DNA of 60,922 bases from Naasia sp. (GCA_025463675.1 JAODAX010000095.1:1-60922), one strand, 5' to 3'. Counted from the first letter of the stretch, positions 25,865 to 34,061 are shown. Made by a program: numbers and translations. Notes: generated by a model not told the origin, from the letters alone.

Positions 25865-26668
25865 TTGCTCACCGTAGAGAACCTGCAGAAGACGTACACG
25901 TCGGGGGGCAAGTCGCTTGAGGTGCTCCGCGACGTGAGCTTCACCGTCAAGGAGGGGGAGTTCGTCACCGTCGTCGGACCCTCCGGTGCCGGCAAGACCA
26001 CCCTGCTGCGCTGCATGGCCGGCCTCCTGCCGCCCACCGCGGGCACGGTCACGCTGACGAACTCCGGAAAAGTGGTGACCTCGCCGCCCAAGGAGATCGC
26101 CTGCGTCTTCCAGGACTACAGCCGCTCGCTGATGCCCTGGTACAAGGTCAGCCGCAACGTCGGCCTGCCGCTTGACAACATCATCAAGGACAAGAACGAG
26201 CGCAGGCAGGCCGTCGAACAGGCGCTGCAGAGCGTGGGGCTCGACGGCTTCGGCGACAGCTACCCGTGGCAGCTGTCCGGTGGCATGCAGCAGCGCGTCG
26301 CGATCGCCCGCGCCCTCGCATACCGACCCGAGTTCCTCATCATGGATGAGCCTTTCGCCTCGGTCGACGCCCAGACCCGCGCCGACCTCGAAGACCTCAT
26401 TCTCCGCGTCCGGCAGACCGCGGGCGTGACGGTCGTCCTCGTGACCCACGACATCGATGAGGCCGTCTACCTCGCGGACCGCGTCGTCGTCGTGTCCAGC
26501 CGGCCGACGGTCGTGATGGACGTCATCGACGTCGACCTGCCGCGCCCGCGCAGCCAGGTGACGACGAAGGGCATGCCGCGCTTCGGCGAGCTGCGCACCC
26601 AGGTCGCAACCCTCATCATGCGGGCCAGCGCCGAGGCCGCCGCTGCCCAGGGGCAGACGCAGCTCTGA
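25865..26668 (+). CDS. ABC transporter ATP-binding protein, NitT/TauT type
   Basis: A 267-aa ATPase with all functional motifs: Walker [12 protein letters not shown] (about 38-48), Q-loop [12 protein letters not shown], signature [15 protein letters not shown], Walker [13 protein letters not shown] and H-loop VTHDIDEA. It powers uptake by the two permeases and the lipoprotein encoded upstream. The start is a TTG seven bases after AGGAGG, with no better in-frame start nearby. Confidence 0.93.
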   Translation: MLTVENLQKTYTSGGKSLEVLRDVSFTVKEGEFVTVVGPSGAGKTTLLRCMAGLLPPTAGTVTLTNSGKVVTSPPKEIACVFQDYSRSLMPWYKVSRNVGLPLDNIIKDKNERRQAVEQALQSVGLDGFGDSYPWQLSGGMQQRVAIARALAYRPEFLIMDEPFASVDAQTRADLEDLILRVRQTAGVTVVLVTHDIDEAVYLADRVVVVSSRPTVVMDVIDVDLPRPRSQVTTKGMPRFGELRTQVATLIMRASAEAAAAQGQTQL

Positions 26669-26726
26669 CGTCCGGCCGCCCCGACCACATCCAGCCGGTC
26701 GACCCCGGAAGCGCGAAGGAGCGTCA

Positions 26727-28424
26727 GTGACCACCGAGCAGGCCCACCGCGCTGTCGCATCCCGGCCCCTCGCGGGCGCCGAGCTTCTCCTCCGGAGCCT
26801 CAGCGACCGCGGCGTCGACACCATCTACATCAACCCCGGCACGGACACCGCGCCCCTGCACCGGGCAGTCGAGATCGCGCTCCGCGAGGGGCGCCCCGCG
26901 CCCCGGCTCGTCCTGTGCCCGCACGAGACGGTGGCGCTCGCCGCCGCCCACGCGCATTTCGCCGTGACCGGGCAGGTGTCGGCCGTCTTCGTCCACGTCG
27001 ACGTCGGCACGCAGAACCTCGGGTCGATGGTCCATAACGCCGCACGGGCGGGGGCGGGCGTGCTCATCATGGCGGGGGTCACGCCCTACGATGAGTTCGG
27101 CGCCGTCCACGGCGGCCGCGACCACATCGTGCACTGGCTGCAGGATGCGCCCGACCAGGCCGGCATCGTCCGCCAGTACGTGAAGGCCGCCTTCAACCCT
27201 GCGCACGCGAGCGTGGTCCATGCGACGGTGCAGCGGGCGATCGATCTCGCGGGAACGGCGCCGACAGGCCCGGTGTACCTCACCTTCGGGCGGGAGATGC
27301 TGATTGAGACGGCCCCCGAGCCGGCGGAGCTCCGGCGGGCCCGAATCCACCGATCCGGGCCGAGCCCCGCCGCCGTCGACGAGAGCCTCCGCGAGATCCG
27401 GGCGAGCAGCCGGCCGGTGCTCGTGACCTCCCGCGTGGGACAGGACCCGGAGGCGGTTGCGCCCTTCACCCGCCTGGCGGAACTGCTCGGCGCGCAGGTC
27501 GTCGATCCGCTGAAGGAGCGGATGAACTTCCCGCCCACGCATCCGCTCGCCGCGACCGACCCCCGGGCGGCGCTGGCGGAGGCCGACCTGGTGATCGTTG
27601 TCGATGCGCCGGTGCCGTGGATCCTCGGCACGGAAGGCCCGGGTCCGGGCTGCCGGATCCTCGTCGTCGACACCGATCCGCTGCAGGGGTCGATGCCGAA
27701 CTGGGCATTCCCCGCAGACGTCCGGGTGACGAGTTCCCCCCGGAACTGGCTCGAGGCGATCATCGCGCGGCTCGAGGCGGAAGGGGCCGCTCCGGTCCCC
27801 CTCGGACAGCCGCATGCGGCGTCGGAGCGCCCGAAGCCGGGCTCCTCGCTCACTGCGTCGGACGTGCTCGCGGTCCTCGCCGACCATCTGACGCCGGAGG
27901 ATCGACTCCTCGAGGAGTCGACGACGTCGGCGGGTGCCGTCCGCCAATGGCTGCCGCGCACCCTGCCGGGCACCCTCTTCCGGGCCGGCGGGGCAGGACT
28001 CGGCTGGGCCCTGGGAGCGCTGCTCGGGGCGAAGGTCGCCGATCGGAAGCGGCCGACCTTCGTGGTGGTCGGTGACGGCTCGTTCATCTTCAGCGCTCCG
28101 GTCGCCGCGCTGACGGCGCTCCGCCGCGAACGCGCCGACGGTCTCATCGTGGTGCTGCAGAACGGGGGCTACGCGGCGAGCAGCCAGCCGGTCCATGCCC
28201 TCTTCCCCGAAGACCGCCGGCCCCAGCCGCCGGCGACCGCCTTCATCGCGGAGGTGGACATCGCGGGAATCGCCGCGGCGTGCGGCGCCACGGGCTTCAC
28301 GGTGAGTTCCGCCGAAAATCTCCTCGACGGCGTCGAACAGGCGGTCGCAGAGTGGCGGCGAGGCGGGCTGGCGGTGCTCGCGGCGAAGGTCACCTCGCCG
28401 TGGATCACCGAAGCGGACTACTAA
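26727..28424 (+). CDS. Thiamine diphosphate-dependent enzyme, acetolactate synthase-like (second copy)
   Basis: A 565-aa ThDP enzyme distinct from the one at 19.6-21.2 kb. The PYR domain holds the conserved glutamate in LCPHETVALAAAHAHF. The PP domain has the canonical metal motif GDGSFIFSAPVAAL ending in QNGGYA. Active-site details fit the benzoylformate decarboxylase / acetolactate synthase superfamily. The GTG start has GAAGGAG 6 bp upstream. It follows the importer operon by 58 bp and precedes the IclR gene. Two non-identical ThDP enzymes in one island imply two 2-oxo-acid steps, or an alternative decarboxylase/carboligase pair. Confidence 0.85.
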   Translation: MTTEQAHRAVASRPLAGAELLLRSLSDRGVDTIYINPGTDTAPLHRAVEIALREGRPAPRLVLCPHETVALAAAHAHFAVTGQVSAVFVHVDVGTQNLGSMVHNAARAGAGVLIMAGVTPYDEFGAVHGGRDHIVHWLQDAPDQAGIVRQYVKAAFNPAHASVVHATVQRAIDLAGTAPTGPVYLTFGREMLIETAPEPAELRRARIHRSGPSPAAVDESLREIRASSRPVLVTSRVGQDPEAVAPFTRLAELLGAQVVDPLKERMNFPPTHPLAATDPRAALAEADLVIVVDAPVPWILGTEGPGPGCRILVVDTDPLQGSMPNWAFPADVRVTSSPRNWLEAIIARLEAEGAAPVPLGQPHAASERPKPGSSLTASDVLAVLADHLTPEDRLLEESTTSAGAVRQWLPRTLPGTLFRAGGAGLGWALGALLGAKVADRKRPTFVVVGDGSFIFSAPVAALTALRRERADGLIVVLQNGGYAASSQPVHALFPEDRRPQPPATAFIAEVDIAGIAAACGATGFTVSSAENLLDGVEQAVAEWRRGGLAVLAAKVTSPWITEADY

Positions 28425-28471
28425 TATTCGTTCCAGTCGACCGCGCGCGGAACTCGCGGAGTCGAAAAGCA

Positions 28472-28487
28472 TGTCCGATCACGGACA
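28472..28487. promoter_or_regulatory. Perfect dyad TGTCCG-ATCA-CGGACA upstream of IclR gene
   Basis: Six-base perfect arms around four bases, 30 bp before the IclR start, consistent with autoregulation. The half-site matches the dyad at 21385-21405 in the divergent promoter region of the island. Confidence 0.5.
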
Positions 28488-28517
28488 CGGAGAGGGCTCG
28501 CGTTCGGGTGATCGGAG

Positions 28518-29303
28518 ATGAGTAGGCCCGAGGGCCTCGATCAGCGCGACTACGTGCAGTCGCTGGAGCGGGGCCTGTCCGTCATCCTCGCCTTCGCCGA
28601 CCATCACCCGCGGCTGACCCTCGCCGAGGTCGCGGCGGCGACCGGGCTGAGCCGGCCCACCGCTCGACGCCTGCTGATCACCCTCGAGGCCCTCGGCTAT
28701 GTCCGCGCGGACGGCCGTGCCTACATGCTCACCCCGCACGTCCTCACCCTCGGCTACGCCTACCTGAACTCCCTCGACGTCATCGCGATCGCGCAGCCGA
28801 TGATGGAGCAGATCGTCGCGGAAGTGCGCGAGACCTGCACACTCGCGACCCTCGACGGGTCGGACATCGTCTACATGAGCCGCATCTCCGTGCGCCGGAT
28901 CAGCAGCCTGTCCCTGGTGATCGGGGCGCGGCTGCCGGCCTATGCGAGCGCGATGGGCCAGGTGGTCCTTGCCGATTTATCGCCCGCCGGCCTTCGGCAC
29001 TATTTCGACACGACCCCGCTCGAGGCGATCACGGCGCAGACGCTGCGGACCGAGGATGCGCTGCGGGAGCGCCTCGCGAAGGTGCGCAAGCGGGGGTGGG
29101 CGGAGGTCGATCAGGAGCTCGAGCAGGGGCTGCGCTCGATCGCCGCGCCGGTCCGCGGCGGGGACGGCCGGGTGTTCGCGGGACTCGGCCTGTCGTCGGC
29201 GACCCTGACGGTGCGCGAGCTGCGGGCACACGTACCCCTGCTGCAGGAGACCGCCGCGCAGATCAGCGCACGTCTCGGCAGCGAGTTCTCCAAGCGCCCC
29301 TGA
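28518..29303 (+). CDS. IclR-family transcriptional regulator, PcaR/PobR-like
   Basis: A 261-aa regulator. The N-terminal helix-turn-helix follows YVQSLERGLSVILAF (a signature of PcaR, PcaU, CatR and PobR relatives) with LTLAEVAAATGLSRPTARRL. The C-terminal effector domain (about 90-255) includes SAMGQVVLADLSP and the closing SSATLTV. Relatives control protocatechuate, catechol and 4-hydroxybenzoate genes, usually as activators responding to an aromatic acid. It most likely governs the surrounding island. It converges on an MFS gene with only 8 bp between stops. Confidence 0.9.
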   Translation: MSRPEGLDQRDYVQSLERGLSVILAFADHHPRLTLAEVAAATGLSRPTARRLLITLEALGYVRADGRAYMLTPHVLTLGYAYLNSLDVIAIAQPMMEQIVAEVRETCTLATLDGSDIVYMSRISVRRISSLSLVIGARLPAYASAMGQVVLADLSPAGLRHYFDTTPLEAITAQTLRTEDALRERLAKVRKRGWAEVDQELEQGLRSIAAPVRGGDGRVFAGLGLSSATLTVRELRAHVPLLQETAAQISARLGSEFSKRP

Positions 29304-29311
29304 GCTGTCCG

Positions 29312-30460
29312 TCAGTCGGTCGGTTCGCGCTCGGACCCGGGCTTCGGGCGGAGCAGCCAGGCGAGGGCGGTGGGTGCGCCCGCGACGATGCCGAGCATCG
29401 CCATCACCGCCCCGACGGGGAGCGCCAGGGTGGCCGCCGAAACCAGGAGAGGGGCCCCGAGTAGCGCGCCTGCGCGGTACGTACCCGACACCACCAGGGC
29501 GTGCCCGCGCTCCTCCGGCAGCACCGATTCCGTCGCGAGCGCCGGCCCCAGAGTCATCAAGACCCCCGCCCCCGTCCCCGACGCCAGGAGCGCGACGGCG
29601 GCCAGCACGGGCACCTCCGTCGCCACGGCGAGCGCCGCCACCCCCGCGCCGACGAGGAGTCCGCCGCCGGCGACCGAGAGCTGGATGGCACGGGCGGTCG
29701 CCCGGCCGCTCAGGACCACTCCACCGAGGAACGCCGCGTTGGTGGCGGCGACCGCCGCGCCGATGGCGAATTCGCTCCATCCCCCTCCGGCGAGCACGAC
29801 CGGCGCGAGCGAGGTGAGGCACACATGCCAGATGCCGGCGCCGAAGGCGGCGGCGGACGCGAGCACCACTCCGAAGCGGAACGCCACCCGCCCGGCTTCG
29901 GGGTTGCGCTCCGGCCGGAACACGGGAAGGCGGGCGAGCCCCGTCGCCAGAAGCAGAGTCAGCAGCGTGAGCGCGAGCGCGGCCCAGGCGGTCGCCGTGG
30001 GCGAGACGGCGTGCGCGGCTCCGGCGACCAGCGGACCGAGGGCGTTTCCGATCCCGGTCATGAGCATGTTGCCCGAGATGCCGCGCGCCGCTGTGCGGGA
30101 GAGCCTGACGACGTGCGTCTGACTGGCCGACCAGAAACCCGCCCGCGAGACGCCGGTCATGGCCTGCGCCAGCACGAGACCCACCAGCCCGGGCAGCACG
30201 AGGGCGGCGATCATCGCGGTGGCGAGGGCTCCGACGGAGACGAGGATCACGGTCCGATCGGTCACTCGGCTGAGCAGGATGCCGAGGGGGAGCCGTGCAA
30301 TCAGCTGCACGAGTGCAGACAGCGCCGCGAGCAGCGCCACCATCCCGATGTCGAGCCCCGCATCCAGGGCGAGGAATGTGAGACCGAGGGTCGCGGTCAT
30401 CAGCGCGGCGGCGAAGACACCCGTGACCACCTGGATGCGGCCGGCGCCCGAGTCGCTCAC
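29312..30460 (-). CDS. Major facilitator superfamily transporter
   Basis: A 382-aa membrane protein, almost entirely hydrophobic, with about 12 predicted helices. Loop motifs resemble the MFS A-motif region (LPLGILLSRVTDRTVI). Glycine/alanine-rich helices and small size suit a drug/solute:H+ antiporter or a general solute transporter. It sits at the edge of the aromatic-type island and may export an inhibitory intermediate, but it is transcribed independently of the importer genes. Confidence 0.82.
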   Translation of the reverse strand: MSDSGAGRIQVVTGVFAAALMTATLGLTFLALDAGLDIGMVALLAALSALVQLIARLPLGILLSRVTDRTVILVSVGALATAMIAALVLPGLVGLVLAQAMTGVSRAGFWSASQTHVVRLSRTAARGISGNMLMTGIGNALGPLVAGAAHAVSPTATAWAALALTLLTLLLATGLARLPVFRPERNPEAGRVAFRFGVVLASAAAFGAGIWHVCLTSLAPVVLAGGGWSEFAIGAAVAATNAAFLGGVVLSGRATARAIQLSVAGGGLLVGAGVAALAVATEVPVLAAVALLASGTGAGVLMTLGPALATESVLPEERGHALVVSGTYRAGALLGAPLLVSAATLALPVGAVMAMLGIVAGAPTALAWLLRPKPGSEREPTD

Positions 30461-30678
30461 GCGGAGCTCCAGGACCGCAGTGTCCGCATACGGAGGATCC
30501 TAGTCGGTGTCGGGGCGAGGGGCGGGTCGTCGGGGAGCACCGCGCGGGGATCCTCCGCCCGGTCGGGGCCCCGCGCGCGCCCGCCCGGTTGTCCGGTGTC
30601 CGTGCCCGCATCGACGGATGGCGGGTTCAGCGGCTCGCCGGCGGACTCTGCCCCACCGGCACGGGCGAGCATGAACGG

Positions 30679-30972
30679 ATGGCCACCGACGAGCTCCCCG
30701 CGATCCGTGCCCGCATCGACGCGCTGGATGGGCGGATCGTCGGCGTGGCCGCTGCCCGCCAGCGCGAAGGGGAGGCGGCGACGCCCTCAAGCGAGGCCAG
30801 GACGAGGGCGCCGTCCGCGCACCCGTCGGGGTCGAAGGGGTGATCGAGGGTGCGCGCGCTCGCCGAGGCCACGGGAGCGTTCCCCGAGGTGGTCAAGCGC
30901 ACCTATCGGGCGATCATCGCCGCGTTCATTGAGCACGAGCCGGGCGGTGCACGGGGAGCGGGAGCGCCATGA
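30679..30972 (+). pseudogene. Chorismate mutase (AroQ type), broken by two frameshifts
   Basis: Read in pieces, this is a type II chorismate mutase. ELPAIRARIDALDGRIVG and AARQREGEAA come from frame 1 (30679-30779). DALKRGQDEGAVRAPVGVEG and VIE come from another frame (30780-30848). RVRALAEATGAFPEVVKRTY and RAIIAAFIEHE are back in frame 1 to the stop at 30972. The catalytic-type Arg, Lys and Glu pattern of AroQ is recognisable. A 1-base and then a 2-base loss would account for both shifts, and an in-frame TGA at 30841 blocks straight read-through. Either a decayed gene or sequence error; neighbouring genes show similar damage. Confidence 0.75.
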
Positions 30973-30982
30973 GGCGCCGGGG

Positions 30983-31615
30983 TCACCAGTCCGTCGTGCC
31001 GGGCGCGCCCTGGACGGGGCCCACGATCCGGGAGGTGATCCAGCCGCCGTAGAAGCCACCCTTCGGGGGAAGCGCCCGCTCGTCGTCGACGACGCAGGAA
31101 TCCATGGCGCCCGGGTAGAACGCGACGTGATCCCGCAGCGCCTCGTAGCCGGGCAGCGGTGACGGGGAGGTCCAGCCGGCCCGCGGCGCGACGACGGCGC
31201 CGCCCACGATGTCGAAGTACGCCGCGCGGCCCTTGTGCTCGCACATCGACCACCCGGCCGCTGGACGGAGGGCGTCCGGTGCGAACGCGGCGCGGGGCAG
31301 GTAGAAGGCGGCCGGGTGACTCGTCTCGAGGAGACGCAGCGCGCCGGTCGTGTCCGCGACCACCTCCCCGCCGAGCCGGACCACGACGCGCGAGCCGCTC
31401 GGCTCCACGCGGACGCACAGTCCGTAGGCGTCGCGCGCCAGCCGGTCGAGTGCGGCGTCGATCTCGGCGATGGTGCGGCGGGCCCCGGCCGAGCGGGCGT
31501 AGGCGACCGCATCGAGATGCGGCGCGGCGGACGACGACAGCTCTGTTACCAGCGACTCCTGTGCGCGTCGGAAGGCCTCGAGGCGTGCTCGGAGGTCCTC
31601 CTGGGGTGCAGTGAC
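30983..31615 (-). CDS. DUF427 protein with DksA/TraR-like N-terminal segment (start unclear)
   Basis: The C-terminal 140 residues are a clear DUF427 domain: RVVVRLGGEVVADTTGALRL, LLETSHPAAFYLP, CEHKGRAAYFD and the ending GGFYGGWITSRIVGP. In front, in the same frame, is a helical segment like the hairpin of DksA/TraR proteins (AEIDAALDRLARDAYGLC), stopping where the zinc finger should begin. No ATG, GTG or TTG lies near its beginning; the codon where homologues would start is GTC (31615). A GTG at 31408 would give the DUF427 domain alone (141 aa). It is either a genuine fusion with a damaged start or a relic joined to a DUF427 gene. Confidence 0.65.
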   Translation of the reverse strand, partial: VTAPQEDLRARLEAFRRAQESLVTELSSSAAPHLDAVAYARSAGARRTIAEIDAALDRLARDAYGLCVRVEPSGSRVVVRLGGEVVADTTGALRLLETSHPAAFYLPRAAFAPDALRPAAGWSMCEHKGRAAYFDIVGGAVVAPRAGWTSPSPLPGYEALRDHVAFYPGAMDSCVVDDERALPPKGGFYGGWITSRIVGPVQGAPGTTDW

Positions 31616-32094
31616 GGGGGGTCCGGGGCGGGGTGCAGTTCGGTGTAGAGGGCAATCCTTCCGGGGGATGAAAAAAGGAGCTACATCGCGAGGTGCGATG
31701 CGCTGCGGGGTGACGGCCGAGGTTTCGGGTGCGTCAGGGCGCAGCGCCCCCGGGAGTGAGGAGGAGGAGCACAGAGCTCCGCTCGGACACGCCGTTCGCA
31801 GACAGCGCGAGCCGCTGCGCGCGAGTCCGGCCGGCTGGTCATGGCACCCACCATGGCCCGGAACAGGGAAACGGTCAGGGAATTCCGTGGAGAGTGCAAC
31901 CCGCTGGGCGCCAGGCGGGCGCCGGCTTCCGTGCCTCGCGGGCGGGGATGCCCGACACCGCGCCGAACCTGTCGTATTGTCGACAAAATCGACACCATAG
32001 TCTTCGTCGGTTCGCCGCGGCACCGACGCCCGCCTTACGCGCTACTCGACGCGCGGAGCGCTCCGCCGACCGCGCGGGGCACTCGGGTGGCGGC
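31616..32094. other. Gene-free stretch between DUF427 and MFS genes
   Basis: 479 bp with no supported gene. The frame of the DUF427 gene stays open through much of it on the minus strand, but its translation is low-complexity and unlike any family. It contains an A/T tract (31671-31678) and a perfect dyad near 31980, described separately, and should carry the promoter of the MFS gene. Confidence 0.5.
31977..31986. promoter_or_regulatory. Palindrome TTGTCGACAA, GntR-type operator candidate
   Basis: A perfect 10-bp palindrome in an AT-richer patch 109 bp before the MFS start. TTGTCGACAA resembles operators of FadR-type GntR regulators. No GntR gene is in the window, so the cognate protein would be encoded elsewhere. 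Confidence 0.35.
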
Positions 32095-33273
32095 GTGATC
32101 TCCCGCCGCGTGGCCTTCGTCGGCTTCTCGCTGTCGCTCGTGGCGGTGTATCTCAGCAGCGGTGCGCCCACGCCGCTACTCGTCGTCTGGCAGCAGGAGT
32201 TCGGCTTCCCGGACTCACTGTTGACCCTCGCGTTCGCCAGCTACGCCTTCTCCTTCCTGGTGGCGCTCCTGGTGGGCGGGTCGCTGTCCGACCACCTCGG
32301 CCGCAAGCCGGTGATCCTCGCGTCGCTCACCGTAGGCGCCGTCTCGATGCTCCTGTTCGTCGGCGCTCCAGGAGTGGACTGGATCGTCGTCGCCCGCACC
32401 CTCCAGGGGCTGGCGACCGGAGTCGTCACCGCCGCATACACGGCGGCGCTCGTCGAGCTGGGCAAGCCCGGGTCCCGGACCGGTCCGGTGATCGCCGCGG
32501 CGGCACCCGTGTTCGGCCTCGGCGTCGGCGCGCTGGTCGGCGGTATCGCGGTGGAACTCTGGGGAGTGGACGCCGACGTCCCGCTCTTCGCCGCCTTCAC
32601 GGTTCTGATGGTTCTCGCCATCGTCGTCGCATTCATCGCTCCGGAGACCACGACGCGGGTGCCGGGTGCGCTCGCGTCGCTGATCCCGAACGTCCGCGTC
32701 CCGCGCCCCGCCCGGCCGTTCTTCTTCGGGGTGCTGCCGGTGCTCGTGGCCGCCTGGATGGCCGGGTCGGTGTTCCTCGGCCTGTCGCCCACGATCATCC
32801 AGGAGATCCTCGGCATCCGTAGCGGCTTCCTCAACGGCTTCACCGCCTCCATCCACGCCCTCACGGTGGCGATCGGCAGCGTCGCGTTCGGGCGCCTGCG
32901 GGTGCGGTTCGCGCTGCGTGTCGGCGGTGCGGGCGTCACCGTGGGCGTGGGGCTGATCGTCGTCGGCGTATGGCTGCACGCGCTGCCGGTCGTGTGGGTG
33001 GGCGGCGTCGTCGAGGGGCTCGCGTTCGGGGCCGCGTTCGGCGCCATCTTCCGCGGACTGGAGCCGCTCGCACCGGAGCACGAGCGCGCCGCCACCTTCG
33101 CCGCCGTCTACGTCGCGGCCTATCTCGCGCTCGGCGTGCCGGCGGTCATCGCCGGGCAGCTCATCGAGATGCTCGGCCTGCTGCCCGTCATCCTCGGCTG
33201 GACCTCGTTCATCGTGCTGCTCGCCGCGGTGGGCTTCGTCGTGCAGAGCCGGCAGGCGGCCACCGAGCGGTAG
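32095..33273 (+). CDS. Major facilitator superfamily transporter (YceL/Bcr-like)
   Basis: A 392-aa 12-helix MFS protein. The helix 2-3 loop carries the A-motif SLSDHLGRKPVILAS, and helix 4 starts with RTLQGLATGVVTAAY, as in Bcr/CflA-type and sugar-efflux exporters. A GTG (VISRRVAF) is taken as start because the first helix begins right after it; the upstream extension in frame is basic and low-complexity. It is intact, although genes on both sides are frameshifted. Substrate unknown. Confidence 0.85.
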   Translation: MISRRVAFVGFSLSLVAVYLSSGAPTPLLVVWQQEFGFPDSLLTLAFASYAFSFLVALLVGGSLSDHLGRKPVILASLTVGAVSMLLFVGAPGVDWIVVARTLQGLATGVVTAAYTAALVELGKPGSRTGPVIAAAAPVFGLGVGALVGGIAVELWGVDADVPLFAAFTVLMVLAIVVAFIAPETTTRVPGALASLIPNVRVPRPARPFFFGVLPVLVAAWMAGSVFLGLSPTIIQEILGIRSGFLNGFTASIHALTVAIGSVAFGRLRVRFALRVGGAGVTVGVGLIVVGVWLHALPVVWVGGVVEGLAFGAAFGAIFRGLEPLAPEHERAATFAAVYVAAYLALGVPAVIAGQLIEMLGLLPVILGWTSFIVLLAAVGFVVQSRQAATER

Positions 33274-33286
33274 TCCCGCCGATCTA

Positions 33287-33316
33287 TTGACTTTCGATAG
33301 TCAACACTCGAAAGTC
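33287..33316. promoter_or_regulatory. Nested inverted repeats upstream of DUF2975/XRE pair
   Basis: Two overlapping dyads share one patch of low GC. TTGACT-N6-AGTCAA spans 33287-33304. GACTTTCGA-N10-TCGAAAGTC (9-bp perfect arms) spans 33289-33316. The patch lies 23 bp before the DUF2975 start and is a strong candidate operator for the small XRE regulator encoded downstream. Confidence 0.55.
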
Positions 33317-33338
33317 GATGTACTTCACCGTGCATTGA

Positions 33339-33817
33339 GTGGTCACCCCGCTCCGAGTACTGCTCGTGCTCGCTCTTTCCTTCCTGGTCGTGCTGCAGGT
33401 GTTCAGCCTCCCGGGCGACATCGCCGACGACGTCCGCCGGCCACCGGAGTCGGCTCATTTGCTGTGGCCGATGCTCGCCGTGGCCGAGCCGGAGGTGCTC
33501 TGCTTCCAGGTCGTGATCGTCTGCACCTGGCGGCCGCTCGGGACGGTGAAGCGCGACCGGATCTGCAGCGATGCGTCGCTGGCCTGGGTCACCCGCATCG
33601 TGTGGTCGTTCGTCGCCGGCTGGCTGCTGTTCGCGTCGCTCGCCGCCTACCTCACTGCGGTGATCTCCGTCACGCCCGGGCAGCGGGTCCCCGGCATCCC
33701 GCTGATGCTGTTCGGGATGGTGCGCCCGGGCGCGGTGTTGGTGCTGCTCGTGGTCGTTCTGCGGCTCTCCTCCGCCCGGCGACGGCGCTGCGCACCGACA
33801 TGGAGGCGGTCATTTGA
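33339..33817 (+). pseudogene. DUF2975 membrane protein, frameshifted near C-terminus
   Basis: A small integral membrane protein of the DUF2975 family with four hydrophobic segments (VLLVLALSFLVVLQVFSLPG; EVLCFQVVIVCTWRPL; IVWSFVAGWLLFASLAA; GAVLVLLVVVLRL) and the motif KRDRICSDASLAWV. After VVVLRL the family ending LLRPATALRTDMEAVI is found in another frame, ending at 33817. An extra CT in CTCTCC about 33769 explains the shift. As written, the frame runs on to 33854 with an unrelated tail. Read from a GTG. In the restored frame its stop overlaps the regulator ATG (TGATG), the usual gene pair. Confidence 0.75.
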
Positions 33818-34023
33818 TGCCGATCGTGGTGCGGATCGATGGGGAGTTGGCTAAGCGGAAAATGAGCAGTGGAGGAGTTCGCGGGGAAGGTCGGCCTGAC
33901 TTTCGGACCGTCGCGGTGCTGAAGAACGGGCGCGCCAAGGCGGTCCGGTTCGGCACGCTCGACGCGATGTGCCGCGCCCTCGGCTGCCAGCCCGGCGACC
34001 TCCTGGAGTGGGTGGAGGACTAG
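33817..34023 (+). CDS. YozG-like XRE (Cro/CI) regulator with scrambled helix-turn-helix
   Basis: A 68-aa protein of the small regulator family that accompanies DUF2975. The start MPIVVRID and the end VAVLKNGRAKAVRFGTLDAM with CRALGCQPGDLLEW match the family. The middle, SSGGVRGEGRPDFR, does not. In the next frame the same bases read VEEFAGKVGLTFG, the expected recognition-helix region. An inserted A near 33868 and a lost base near 33907 compensate each other, so the protein is full length but its DNA-binding helices are replaced. Probably non-functional if the sequence is right. Confidence 0.7.
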   Translation: MPIVVRIDGELAKRKMSSGGVRGEGRPDFRTVAVLKNGRAKAVRFGTLDAMCRALGCQPGDLLEWVED

Positions 34024-34061
34024 CGCCCGCGCGTGCATCGTCCGTCCGGCAGGATGGTTGG

